A stretch of 64,000 bases of DNA from Emydura subglobosa. Its lineage: Eukaryota; Chordata; Testudines; Chelidae. The number at the start of each line of letters is the position of its first letter. The first letter of the stretch is position 1. The position numbers were made by a program, and so were the translations under genes. Shown in pieces: positions 22,675 to 34,420 of this stretch. Below the pieces are notes generated by a model. That model worked only from the letters and a program-made list of their open reading frames with translations, had not been told where the DNA came from and searched no databases. The DNA lies in NCBI GenBank assembly GCA_007922225.1, contig ML680098.1, forward strand, positions 1,860,001-1,924,000, given 5' to 3'.

Positions 22675-24450
22675 ATGACCATGGAAGCTCCACGCACCAA
22701 ACGCTCTCCCACTTGGAGCACATTGGAGCTTCTGGATCTGATCAGAATTTAGGGAGAGTAGGCTGTACAGTCCCAGCTCCGCTCCAGCAGAAGGAACTTC
22801 GATGTGTATGGTCTAATTTCTCATTTAATGGCAGAGAAGGGCTCTGAATGGGACACGCTGCAGTGCCATGCGAAATCAAGAAACTTCGGCAGGTGCACCA
22901 AAAGGCTAAGGAGTCAAACCGTCACTCTGGTGCAGAGCCAAAGACCTGCTGCTTCTATAAGGAGATGGAAGCCATCCTCAGTGGTGACCCCATCTCCACC
23001 GCCAAGAGACCCGTGGATACCTCCGCAGGCCCGGACGCAGCAGACAGTGGACTCAACCCCAACGAAGAAGTTGTGGATGAGGCAGTCGAGTTGGAGAATG
23101 ATGTGGAGCAAGGGACCGAGTATTTGCTGACATGGGGAGCCAGGATCTCTTCTCAACCCTGGAGAGTTCAAGCCAGTTCCAGCCCTCTAGCTCTGCTGCA
23201 CAGGATGCAGCAGAGGGGAGTGCCGGTGAGTGATTTTTTGGAGCTGATGCTGCTTGGTTACATGAGGTACAGCTGTCCTTTGCTTTGTTGCATTATACAG
23301 CTGGGTGAAGGGATAGAAATGCGCAAGAGTAGCTGTGTTTGCATGTGCTTCCCATTCCCCTGTGCAGCTTGGCAGTGTAGTGGAGAAGTGTGTTAATGCA
23401 CACTGAGATTTCACGGAAATCCTCCAGAGAGATCTCTAGGAAACATTCCTGGAGGTACTTGCCAATCCTCTGCCGGAGATTCCTTGGCAGAGCTGCTTTA
23501 TTTCTTCCCCTGTTGTAGGAAACTTTCCCGCGTCAATCGGCAATCACTTGTGCAGGGACCAAAGCAGCACATAGGTGAGCAGCATAGCGACCCAGTTCGA
23601 AGCTGCTCGCATGGAGGAGATGCACCCTAGCATCCCGGCTTACTCTCAGGAGTGAAATACAGGCATCTATGACCCCTGTCTGTGGAAAATGGTGACACAA
23701 TTGAAATTTTGTCCCTATCTACCTGCATCAATACCCCCAAACAATCCTCCCAGAACCTTCTCCCCAGCTTGAGTGCCCCTTCCCGCTGGGCACAACTCAC
23801 CGTGCCCTGGTTGATCATTGAGCTGTGTGCTTGCCGGGAGACAGTGAGAAAGAGGTATATTTTACAGTAATGTATCAATGCTGTTATTGCACTCACAATA
23901 ATGCTTCTGTTCATTGTTTATTGTGCGTCTACAGATGTGCCCTTGACAGGAAAACCCTCCACAACTGCCAAGAGCTTGTGGCTGATAAGAAAATGACCAT
24001 GGAGGAGCAAAGAGGAGATGTTCCAAGAACCTCTCCAGTTCTCGGAGGTGGGGGGGAGGCATGGAGACACGTGTCCTAAAATCGGAAAATTGATAGGCAG
24101 GAGAGGAGGGAAAACCAGGAGCAAGTGATAGCAGGTCATGAGCGCATGAAAAAATCCATGGAGGAGCAAATGGAGCTGCTAAAGTCACTCAATGCTGCAG
24201 ACTGAATTCATGCCTGCTCGCCCCCCTCCTTGCAGCCAATACACAATTGCTTTCCATGCCCTCCCCAAACTCCACCCACACATTCCTACCAAACTCCCAT
24301 CCCATCTCAGTACCCCGTTTACTCATCCGCTTCAGAAAGCTGCCAGAATGATAGTTGGACTTACACCCAGCTGTCATATCTCACACAGCCCCTCGCTGCT
24401 TTCCCCGCTGCAGCCCAGCTTTTCGTGTGTGTTGTGAAGAATTCCTATTT
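22675..24450 (+). pseudogene. Myb/SANT-like gene of Harbinger element, broken
   Basis: In PIF/Harbinger elements a second gene encodes a Myb/SANT-type DNA-binding protein that helps bring the transposase to the nucleus and DNA. From the ATG at 22675 the frame reads through TKRSPTWSTLELLDLI, a typical SANT start. Stops follow at 22750-22752 and 22759-22761, each one base away from a sense codon. A one-base deletion near 22876 moves the homologous frame to the KKLRQVHQKAKESNRHSG segment and FYKEMEAIL. A splice donor (CCG/GTGAGT, 23225/23226) and an acceptor (TCTACAG/ATG, 23934/23935) suggest a 709-base intron. The second exon encodes a probable helical C-terminus (MEEQMELLKSL). AATAAA is at 24451-24456. 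Confidence 0.8.
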
Positions 24451-24456
24451 AATAAA
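24451..24456 (+). terminator. Poly(A) signal, Myb-like pseudogene
   Basis: A canonical AATAAA at the end of the plus-strand gene, about 30 bases from the opposite-strand signal at 24484-24489. The two converging genes would share a compact 3' region. Confidence 0.6.
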
Positions 24457-24483
24457 GACATGATCTGTGAAGAATAAGCAATA

Positions 24484-24489
24484 TTTATT
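24484..24489 (-). terminator. Poly(A) signal, Harbinger transposase
   Basis: TTTATT on the plus strand reads AATAAA on the minus strand, about 110 bases past the transposase stop at 24600. Confidence 0.6.
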
Positions 24490-24599
24490 TGTCTCTTACA
24501 CATGGTGACTGCACCTCACATTGATACACAGTGCAAGCTGACTAGCAGTCATAGCATGGTGTAGTGCTGTTTACAAAGACACCTTATTGGTGCTCATTG

Positions 24600-25914
24600 T
24601 CAAATTAGTTCCTCAAGGCCTCCCGGATGGTTCTGTTGTGCCCCTCTAATAGCCCTGACATCTGGTTGTTCATATTCAGCTGCAAAGTGATCCACCTTTG
24701 CGTTCCACTCAGAGGGAAACTTTTCACCCTTAGGTTCACAAATATTATGGAGCACACAGCAGGCGGCTATAACCATGGGAATGTTTTCCTCATTTAGGTC
24801 AACCGGCCAAGAAGGCATCGCCACCAAGCTTTTAATCTGTCAAACACATTCAAAGGCCATTTGGCACCTGCTCAACCTATTACTGAACCTCTCCTTGCTG
24901 CTATCCAGGTTGCCTGTATAAGACTTCATGAGCCATGGCAGTAAGGGGTAGGCTGGGTCTCCCAGGATCACTATGGACATTTCAACATCCCTCATTGGAA
25001 TCTTTTGGTTTGGAAAGAAAGTCCCTGCTTGCCGCTTTTCGAACAGAGGCCAGCGTTCCTGAAGATGCGTGCGTCATGCACCTTCCTTGACCAACCCGTG
25101 TTGATGTCAGTGAAATGCCCACGGTGATCCACAAGCACCGCAGCACCATAGAGAAGTACCTCTTTCTACTGATGTACTCTGTCACAAGATGGTCCAGGGC
25201 CAAAATTGGGGTATGGGTGTCATTTATTGCCCTGCCACAGTTAGGGAATCCCATCGCCGCAAAGCCACCCACTATTTCACGCACATTTCCAAGCCTCACA
25301 GTCCGTCGTAGCAGAATGCAATTAATGACCCTGCACGCTTGTGATAACACATCTCCAACGGGGAACTTCGCCACTCCAAACTGATTAGCGACCAACCGGC
25401 AGCAGTCTGGAGTTGCCAACTTCCACACGGCAATCACCATGCACTTCTCCACTGAAAGGGCAGGTCTCATTCTGGTGTCCTTGCGTTGCAGGGCAGGAGC
25501 AAGCTCCGCACACACTTCCATGAAGGTAGCTTTGCATATTTGAAAGTTCTGCAGCCACTGCTCGTCATTACAGACCTGCATAATGATGCGATCCCACTAC
25601 TCAGGGTTTGTTTCACGCACCCAAAAGCAGCAGTGCACTGTGTGCAGATGCTCCATGAAAGCAAACAGTAGTCCAGCATTTTTTGTTCGCGTGCCACACA
25701 GCAGGTCAGGCACTTCGGATTCCTGTTCCCATTGGGAGCTCACGATATGCTGCATGACCGGCCGCGATGTGTTCAGAACACTGACAACAACAGTGGAGAG
25801 CAGTGCAAGATCCGTCCTTTCAGATAGAGATGGCGGGTGTTCAGGAAACTGGGGCCATTGAAAAATACCGCGAACCGCAGTCAGAAACCCATGCAGTGAT
25901 GGGACAGAAATCAC
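24600..25914 (-). pseudogene. Harbinger DDE transposase, broken
   Basis: This resembles the HARBI1-like transposase, an RNase H-fold nuclease that cuts and pastes the element. Recognisable parts in order: a helical N-terminal segment (WDRIIMQVCNDEQWLQNF), VIAVWKLATPDCCRLVANQF, GFPNCGRAINDTHTPI, a GDPAYPLLPW motif at 24934-24963, a FEC motif holding the expected Glu at 24849-24851, and AACCVLHNICE near the C-terminus. Defects: an in-frame stop at 25597-25599, a frameshift near 25130-25140, another frame change before the GDPAYP motif, a stop at 24840-24842 with adjacent deletion, and Asn (25222-25224) where the first catalytic Asp is expected. The protein cannot be functional. Confidence 0.9.
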
Positions 25915-26261
25915 TGCATCATGGGATGTTGAGCCCTCTCACCCATGATGCACTGAGATCTTGTCTGCCTTCCCACAACCCCTAGCGGCACAAGATGGCG
26001 AGTTGCACAATGGAATAGCTGCCCACAGTGCACTGCTCTCACTGTCGATGCTAGAGCATCAAGTATGGATGTGCGCTTCAGCGACACAAGGAGCGCTGTG
26101 TGGCCAGGCACAAGTGTTGTAATTACAGCGCTTTTTAACCATTGCTGTAACTTGCGTTGACAAAACTTTCTAGTGTAGACAAAGTCTGAGTTGGCGGAGG
26201 TATATCTTGGGAGTGGGGAACCTCCTGTTTCCATCAGACAGCTGACATGTTACATCTACAA

Positions 26262-26330
26262 TTGTCTTGTCTACATTAGGATTTTAAACAGCACCTTTTT
26301 TCCTAGTGAAGGCAAGGGCCCTAGGTGTGA
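26262..26330. repeat. Possible MITE end fragment
   Basis: ttgtctacattaggatttta resembles the TCTACACTAG end of the Harbinger-type elements, but no matching right end is found. It lies only 75 bases from the large element. Confidence 0.3.
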
Positions 26331-26908
26331 ATACAGATCATCCGTCTGCTGAGATCTCTATCAAGGTTATCAGTAAGTGACAACTGTGATGATAGACAAA
26401 TGGGTCTCAGAATTAGACCAAGACCAAGCTCATTGTAAACAGGTACTAAAATGAGACAGCACTACAATAACTTTTGGCCACTACTGATCTGGGCTAAAAT
26501 TAAACTTATGATGTGGCAAGATGAAAGTAAATTAATTGACAACAAATCAGGAGATTTAAATTTAATTTAAATATAAACATCCGCACAGTTTAAAGCCATG
26601 TTCTGGCACTTTAATCCATTATGGATACAAATTTAATTAAAGATTTTTTATATGAGACATGCATTTTGATACTCTCGTTTGTGGGGTCCAAAAGAGACAT
26701 TCTAATAATTAATCCTTTGAGAGACAACTGTTTCACACCATCATTTCTCTCTCTCACATACACACAAAGTTTTAGTTTTTTTAACAGTAGAATACAGGCT
26801 GGCTTTGTATGTAATGTATACTGTCATATCATTTACCTACACGTTTGCAGTTCTATCTTCTACCAAAGCAAAAAAACCAACAACCACATGCACATTCTGT
26901 TCCCCCGC

Positions 26909-26941
26909 CGCGCGCGCGCACACACACACACACACACACAA
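26909..26941 (+). repeat. (CG)n(CA)n microsatellite
   Basis: A short CG run passes into about twelve CA units. This alternating purine-pyrimidine DNA is prone to Z-form. Confidence 0.9.
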
Positions 26942-27294
26942 GCTAACAATGTAAATTGGTTTTAAAGCAGTAGACAACAATCCATTCTCTCCAGCTGTCA
27001 AGAACTATTCTCCAAAGTCTCTTAGGAAATTAAGTAAAATAACTTCTCTGATGGAAAGGCATTAGGATTTTCCTCATAGAAAGAGAAAGCTCACACCTGA
27101 ATATGCCTTGGATGAAAATGAAAGTCCACAGAGTATGTACATGACATCGTGCAAAACAGTTACCACACCAAGTCAAACTATCAAAGCTCTACTGATTACA
27201 TGAGCGTGACTAGCAATGCAGCGGGTAAGCCATCCACGTACAAGGGAGAGGTGTTTTCTGAGTACTTATCAGAAGCCAGTGCAATAATTCTTAC

Positions 27295-27407
27295 CTGGAA
27301 AATGCTGTTTGCAGCTGCTCACTGATTTGTCAGCATACATACTGCTCTCTCCTCTTGATTTATGATGTTCTAGCACCGAGGCTTCTATTACTGTCCTCAT
27401 TTGTTGC
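27295..27407 (-). other. Weak candidate exon
   Basis: On the minus strand, a block open in one frame (residues include VIEASVLEHHKSRGESS) ends at TTTTCCAG followed by GTAAGAAT, a strong donor. The upstream acceptor (GCAGCTGCAG) lacks a good pyrimidine tract. If spliced directly to 15138-15211, the frame would meet a stop in that exon (TTG TAG). I do not recognise it. Confidence 0.15.
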
Positions 27408-28334
27408 CTGCAGCTGCCATTCTTACCAGCAATACTACAGTTGGTTTGTAGGTGAAGTACCAAAGATATTTAGAGCGTACACCTAGGGATGCAATTTTAA
27501 TCAAGCCGATTCACAAGCTGCATTTAGATGTTGGAACGATGCACAGAGCATAGCAATTAAAATGGATTGACCAACAGCGATGATGTCCTCTCTCTCATAC
27601 ACAAACAGTTAAATACCTCCAACAATACTTGTATCTAGCAGCACTATCATTATGGATGCATGTGGATTTGTTAAATAAAGGTAAAAATAGTTTCTACAGC
27701 TTGCTTTCAGAGCCCTTGACAAAAATTTTAAAATGCAATATATGCGTTACAAATCCAGCATTTTCACTTCACCCGCACCACCCAGGACCAAAATGACCAA
27801 GCAAAAGGTTAAACAAACAAAAATCCAATCTCACTCACCATTTACTATTCTTCCCCCCCACCCTCAGCCACCTCTTTAGAATAGAATAGATGGACTTTCC
27901 AACATGCCCTAGAAGTCAACAGATTCAGGCTATTTCAGACGAATGGGTGGTGAGCTATCTTATTTCCCCATATAGAGATCCTGTTGGCCAAAATCTTGTT
28001 TTTGAAATATATGTAAGAACAGAGCCACAAACACCCCCCCTCCTACCAAAAGGCACATCAGTCTGAATCAAAAGCTAAAACCTCAAACTGACTCTTACTG
28101 TTCTACCCTTTTAAATGTTAATTCAAGTCTGTCTGTACTTTGTATAATTTTAAGATTGTTTGTAAATGTCTGTACTATGTCCACTGGCCAGTTTATCTGT
28201 TAATTTTACCTGCTTCCAATATATTTGTAAAAATCCTATTCTAAGTGCAAAAGTCACACTGTGCAATGTAATGTATCTATCTAATTGTGAAAGACACTGT
28301 CAAAAATGAAATAAGGTTTGCTCTAAAAATAATA

Positions 28335-29122
28335 TGTAAGTTGGCCTTGAGTGATTGAAGTGTGAATGGCTGAGCAATTGAGTTGGGTGTAGACAAAAAG
28401 AGTGATTGAACAATTGGTCTGAGTAAGGGATATCAAAACAGACATGAAGAAAACACCAGCCTCACCTAAAACGCTTGAGGGAAGAAGAAAGAAGCAAAGA
28501 TGATCAAATGGCGGAAGAGGAGCCAGCCCATTTCAAAGGACAAAATCTGATCAGGCTTGCAACAATGTGGGTGATTGAGGATCACACCAAGAATGCAGTT
28601 GCAGCATGACAATGCAAAACCCATAGACTTACATGGGGTCCTTTCCCTATAAAATGGGACAAGAAGATGAAGGCTGGAGGTTCGGGTCTACAACATCACA
28701 TCAGCCAGGAGTACCGATGCGCATCGGCAGAACCTTGCTCCTCATCCTCATGCTCTAGTCACCTGGCCAGTGATTATCATGAGCACCAAGAAGCTGGTAA
28801 CTATGATATCTGGAAGATCCCTATGTATGTTTGTCTTTCTCTATCTGTGTGTGCCTGTCAGTGTGTGTGAATGTGAATGAAAGCATCAATTGAAACATGT
28901 CTCTGTAATTTGTAGTATTGATATAATGTTAATACTGTTTTCCTAGTGTTTACATTATTATTAATGCTATTTCACTAAGTAGAGCACAATATTAATGTTA
29001 TTACAGTGTTGATACTTTTCTTTTCTTTGATACTATCTACAGAAGTTTCTGTGTTCACAATAAATGCGGCTTGTTGCCTTATCCCCTAATAAGATCCTGT
29101 AATATTTGTTATTTGGGTAACA
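28335..29122 (+). mobile_element. Probable solo LTR of an endogenous retroelement
   Basis: The stretch has LTR-like order: a TATA box (CCCTATAAAATGGG, TATA at 28648), a long transcribed part, AATAAA at 29059-29064 and an end at TTTGGGTAACA with terminal CA. The left boundary is set tentatively at TGTAAGTTGG. A convincing target duplication was not found, and no gag, pol or env-like frame flanks it, so it would be a solo LTR. The AATAAA lies about 410 bases after TATA, long for an R region. Confidence 0.45.
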
Positions 29123-32100
29123 ATCCTTCCATCTGAAGAAGTACTTTCCACACATCAAAAATTTGACTTTGAAACCTCCACAACGGGCACTTAAGTCAGT
29201 GGGAGCTGCAGGTGTTTTGTACCTTTGAAAATTAAGCCCCCAGTTTCATAAAAAGTTAGTGAGGTAGATATTATTAAACAGTTTAGAGAAATAAACTGAG
29301 AGAGTGTGAGATAATGGAGTCAAGAGATGATGAAAATTTCTGCTTTCATTTAAAAAAAAAAAAAAAAAGTACATTTCATGCACTGATGATTGTGGAGAAA
29401 AACTTGTAGGCATGAATTCTAAAGCAACAAAAAACAGAAGGCAAATAAAAAGAACCCCAAGTGTATTTACAACATTATGATTTTGGGCATCCAGGCTCCA
29501 AACAGATGAATGTTGGAGGTCAGTAGTTCTGGAGTCTTGATACTTCCTAGTCATCTGCTTTAATCACTAGACAACACCGTTTCTGTAATACATTCCCTCT
29601 TTCAAACACTATGCAAACTACACAACCTAAAATTACAACATGCAAGTCAAAAATGTTAATCATCAAGTTACATAACGAGGCTGCCTAAAGGCTACTATTT
29701 CTGTAGTCAAACATTATTTACATTTTAAAAGATGACAAAAAACACAAAAACCAAATGACAAATAACAAATTCAGGATGTTGATCTAAACCTCTAAAAGCA
29801 AAAAGGAAGGCCAAACTTTGGCTCATTCCATCACATGAAGGTATCGTAGGACATCTGGAGTGTAAAATCATGTGATATTCCGATATTGATCAATCTCAAT
29901 ATTCCCCATTAGAAAAGTTTGGTCTGATCATATCAGTGTGTATTTCAAGAGTACAGAATTGAGCCTGGGGAAAAAATGCTTACCATAGCGCCTAAGAAAA
30001 CAATTAGTTTCTATTCAGTAATTTCCAGGTTAAAAAACAAAATCAGCTTTTAAACAGTATACTAATTAGAGAATAACATACAGTTCAGAAGTTGTATGAC
30101 GCTTGGACTATTTTTTAGGCTTACCATACTGACATTTGCATTTTTATTACACCTCTCATTGTCCAGCTAACAACATTTGAGGGAAAAGTTTGGTCTAAAA
30201 TTAAACCTCTGCTGTTTATTAGGGATAAAAGTAGCCACGTAAAAGCTAGCCTAGCTTTTATCTTTATACTGTATTCTTTACAAATGAAATTTCTCTCTCA
30301 CACACTTTCATTCTTTTTTCCTCCATCTCTGTGTGTAACTGGAAGACACTCTCTCTAATTATATCCTTCTCTATAGATGCTACAACAAACAAATATACAA
30401 GCGCACACATTTAAAGGTTGCTTTAAAAAACTAAACACTTGAAGCATCCCTCAATTGTTAAATTTTCTTAACACTGGGGCATGAGGATTTAAGCATTACC
30501 AACATGGGGCAAAAAATCCCAAACACACCTCAAAACAGTTTCAAACCTGATTAAAAGTGTTGTTTAAGCCACATTTCTTTTTAAGACATCACAAATCTGA
30601 TATGACTTCCTGGAATGAAACCTTTAGGGCACAATCCTGCAAACGTGTAGGCACACAACTCTTACTAATGCAAGTAGCTAGTTGTGCTACATGTGCAATT
30701 CAAGTTACTCGTGTTCAGTGGCAGGCCATATACACTACTTGTATGGGTTGAGAACCAGATTTTTAAAAGTAGGTGGCCACCATTACTGTGCTCAGAATCT
30801 CATTTTCAAAAGGGATTTAGACACTTAGAAGTCTACATTCCATCAACGTTTAGGCTCCTAAATCAGTCAAGCATTGCAATGTTGAACACAGCAACATCTT
30901 AATACCTTTAAAAATTTGGGCTTTAGACCTCAGGTTTTAAAATAAATGGAAATGGTATTGTGGTTGTATCACTGTATACATTTGTATATCAAGCTAAATA
31001 TATTACACATGCATAAAACAAGCACTATCTATCTTCAAATACAGCAGTTGCCAGAGAATACCTGCCTTTTCAATGTTGTTTATTAAGACTTTGTATTTAT
31101 TCAACAAAGAAGCCAAGCAAATTTTTTAAAAAGGATTGGCGGATGTGCGCTCCTTTACAGCCTTGTATGAAAATAGATAGAAATGCTTCCCAATCTACAT
31201 TGGAAGTGAGAAGAAAAACTTGGCTTCCTAATTCCTTGTTTCCTCAATAGAGTAGTTTCAGGTCATTCTCCTATTTACCAGTTTCTGCCACAAAATAAAG
31301 TGAGAATTCACGAGAGCCTGAGGGGATTAAACAGAGAACTATAAGTATTTAAAAATATATTTAATGTGCCAGGAGATATGAACTGTGTTTCATCATTTTG
31401 CAATTTAATACACTGAAATTGCTAGAACAAGTTGCTGGCAATATTACAAATATTTTTTATTTCCAGTTCTCTCTATTGAGAAAGACAGTTTCAGACAACG
31501 GAGAGATAAAAATGACATGCTGCCAGGCCTCTGCTTTTCTTTATTTAAATCCAGTTCAGGGAGGTACGAAGTACTAAAATATATAGCAGTGTCAGAAATA
31601 CTTGAAATTCTTCTGTAAAGAAATACCAGGAAATTTTGGTAACGCTTCCATGACAGAACTATTCCCAAAATAGGCACTGGACACAAAAGTTTCACAGAAG
31701 GTTATAATGAAGTTTATGCACTAAGAAAATAATTTACATATTCTTTAAGGACATGCCACATCGTAATAAAGTGAGTAAGGACTGGACTGGGCAAGTTTAC
31801 TTCTTTGGAACCTATCAGCAGGTTTTTACTTTTTGCATTTAAGTGTGAAAAGAATCTAGTGATAGAATTACATGAAGCTGTGATCAAAAGCCTGTTGTTA
31901 AGCGTCTCACTTAGCCTTAGTAACGAACTGTTGTAAGTGGAACAAATTAGTATACATTCATGTGATTTTTCCCTCCTTACTTCAATGATTAATACATTCA
32001 CCTGTGTTTCTAATGGCATTTAGAGCCAGGCAAGGTACTACCAGCTTGTGAGACAGTTGTACTACATGAACCAGTAGTATTGTTGTTCTATCTAAAAGAT

Positions 32101-33158
32101 CAAATAACAGTTAAAATCAGCAAGGTACCCCCGTGGCCTAAGGTAGCACTTAACTGGGATTTCCAAAGATTAAAGATAATGTACTAACACACTGCACCAC
32201 TCTGTCAGTTACATTCTAGCCCAACCCATGGAAATATGTCAAACCTTCAATACAGATGCTTAACATCTCTGAGTATTAGTTAAGGGAACTACAATAGTAA
32301 AACCCAAATTGAGCATATGAATAAGGATTTCGTTGCAGACCTCTTCTTATTTCTGAGCACAAAGAGGTATTTTTTGGCAAGGCAGGTTGAGAGGGAAGTG
32401 GCAGGGAAAAGTTGTAAGGGCCAGTGGACCTGTACATATTTTGACAGATTTACTTAGTAAGATGTTCTGGATAAACATTTAAGACCAATTATTTACTATC
32501 GTTGCACCTGCCCTTAAATAGCAACTGTAACAGTGTGGATAAATAGACTAAAATTTCATCAATTCTGACTACAGTTCCTATGGAGGAGTTCGCTTTCAGA
32601 CCCTCTGCTTTTAATCCGTTTCAATGATATTACCAAATCAGTGCCACTCCACTGATGTAAATGAATGCAAGATAACGTCATCGTTTTTTAGCTTCCTAAA
32701 TAAATGCTTCTGAACAAATTTCTCTCCATCTTCTACAAAAGAACAAATTATCACAATAAAGGTGTGACATACCAAGGCTCTTGCCTTTTCTGGTCCTGAA
32801 CCTGGAAGTCCTCCTTTTGCATGCACAATTTCCACGGAAGCAAATTGGAATTTTGCAGAGAACTTCCAGGTTGATGAAACCAATAGGTCCAGGGTTTAAA
32901 GCACAAAACATACATAATACAAAACTGTATACACAATACCATGCACGCACACAGGGAATATATGATGGCGTGTGGACTGACTTACAGATTTTATCAGCAT
33001 GTGGTTAAGATGTCCTCATTATCATCAAATGGCTTTGCCACTGGTCAGTTATATAGGTCAATTCAAACTAGTGCCTGTAAAAGCTATATACCACTCCACT
33101 GTGTATTCTTTATATGCCATGTACTTTCCAGAAAGACTATTTATTAATGTTTCAAATA
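29123..33158. other. Noncoding stretch
   Basis: No gene is recognised. Old-repeat-like text occurs near 29185-29240 (acttaagtcagtgggagctg) and 30735-30930 (tctcattttcaaaagggatt, caggtttt), probably diverged ancient amniote repeats. The rest looks unique. Confidence 0.5.
29352..29368 (+). repeat. (A)17 homopolymer
   Basis: A run of 17 A, with no identifiable SINE or LINE next to it. Confidence 0.85.
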
Positions 33159-33277
33159 GGGTGACCAGATGTCCCAATTTTATACGGACTATCCCAATCT
33201 TTGGGGCTTGGTCTTGCATAGGCGCCTATTACCCCACACCCCCAACCTAATTTTTCACATTTGCTCTTTAGGCACCC
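33159..33277. mobile_element. 119-bp MITE, GGGTGACCAGA ends, TA flanks
   Basis: Starts GGGTGACCAGATGTCCC and ends TTTAGGCACCC, with TA directly outside each end (33157-33158 and 33278-33279). Its interior (gcgcctattaccccacaccc and aatttttcacatttgct) is shared with the copy at 16367-16484. Confidence 0.8.
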
Positions 33278-33411
33278 TAGTTTCAGAGAGTTTAAAAAGA
33301 AAGTTACTAGATTTATTTTTATACCCCCTGCCTGTCAAACCAGTTGTCTGAGTTAAAATAGGCCTGGTTTTCTGAAATGTTGAGCACCCACATTTATTTT
33401 TGTCAATGTTA

Positions 33412-33542
33412 GCTGCAAGCTCTTTGGGGCAATAACTGTCTTCACCTATATGTTTGTAGAGTGGGTAGTATAATTGGATCCCATTATCTGCTGAGCCTTT
33501 AAGGGCTACTTTAATACAAAACAAAAATAATAATACTAAAAA
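33412..33542 (+). repeat. L3/MIR-like ancient repeat
   Basis: gcaagctctttggggcaata, then tatgtttgtagagtgggtag and an AATAATAATA-like tail (33525-33537) match in order the copies at 46748-46882 and 58312-58432. It is diverged, has no coding capacity and is forward oriented. Confidence 0.5.
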
Positions 33543-33634
33543 TAGGTGCTTATCACCTCTGAAAATGTAACACACTAAGTCCTACTGCACAAACCAGACA
33601 GGGAAATTATAGTTAAAGTTACCTGCACAGGGGG

Positions 33635-33670
33635 TTTTTTTTGTTTTTTTTTTTTGTTTTGTTTTTTTTT
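33635..33670 (+). repeat. T-rich run
   Basis: Thymine runs with single G interruptions, ended by aaatattgg. Confidence 0.85.
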
Positions 33671-34299
33671 AAATATTGGACTTATGTCCATTTTATGCTT
33701 TGTGATAAATAAAATAAAGCCAGAATGAGTTTGTCTTTGCTTGCACTTATACCTTAGAAAGATCAAGTGTGCAAACTCTGATTTTGCTAGAAGATCTCTT
33801 GGAGGCCTCAGATGATTGAAGTGAGTTCTTACACTATAACTGAAAGATGTGGGTGTGAAATATTTAACAAAGATGCCCTTTCTCCCAACAGTTTATTGCA
33901 CTTTGGAGCTTGGTATTTGTTAACAAAAAACAAAGGTTTCAAAAAGTCTGAACAAATGTTTCTTCCCCATTCAGTCTCTTGCCTTGCAACACTCTTTAAA
34001 TAGTGGTGTGATTTTGAGTGGAAATCTCATATTTTGGGGACGCAGGGGAGGTGAAGAGGAAGGTAAGAAACTTTGCTCAGATAGGTCCTTTAAAGAAAAA
34101 TCATCAGCAGTTTTAAAGCTTGTCAGTCTAAGAGGGTTATGGGGGACAGCAGAGAAGATGGATTGGTGAGGAATGTGCACAGATACAAATTTTTATTATG
34201 GTGAAGCTGCAGGGAGTGCACAGTTAAGTTCCATCAGAATTTTCAGGAACTCTGTATACTCTATCTGTATGCAGTGTTCATAAAGAAGGAATTACTTCT

Positions 34300-34420
34300 C
34301 AGTGCCTCAGTTTCCTTATCTATGAAATGGAGATAATACCTACATAATAGTGCCATCGTGAGCTGTACTTAATGTTTATAAAGTATTTTAAGAAGCTTGG
34401 AATGAAGAGATATCATGATC
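34300..34420 (+). repeat. MIR/L2 3'-end fragment
   Basis: cctcagtttccttatctatg followed by aaatggagataataccta and ttataaagtattttaagaag is the typical forward text of the MIR/L2 tail region. Confidence 0.6.

Larger units (their letters stand above)
22272..26186. mobile_element. PIF/Harbinger DNA transposon, 3.9 kb, decayed
   Basis: The ends are GACCTAGTCTACACTAGA and, in reverse complement, GACTTTGTCTACACTAGA, continuing as imperfect inverted repeats for about 30 bp. TGA lies directly outside both ends (22269-22271 and 26187-26189), the 3-bp TNA duplication of this superfamily. It carries both hallmark genes: a Myb/SANT-like protein on the plus strand and a DDE nuclease on the minus strand, converging at about 24450-24490. 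Both are inactivated, so this is a dead autonomous-type copy. Its TCTACACT termini resemble those of several MITEs in the window. Confidence 0.9.
26331..28334. other. Noncoding stretch
   Basis: No gene is established. It includes the CG/CA repeat at 26909-26941 and a weak candidate minus-strand exon at 27295-27407. Confidence 0.5.

Noticed and set aside
26909..26941. Possible CpG island at the CG run
   Set aside because: It is only a short CG/CA microsatellite; surrounding DNA is AT-rich.
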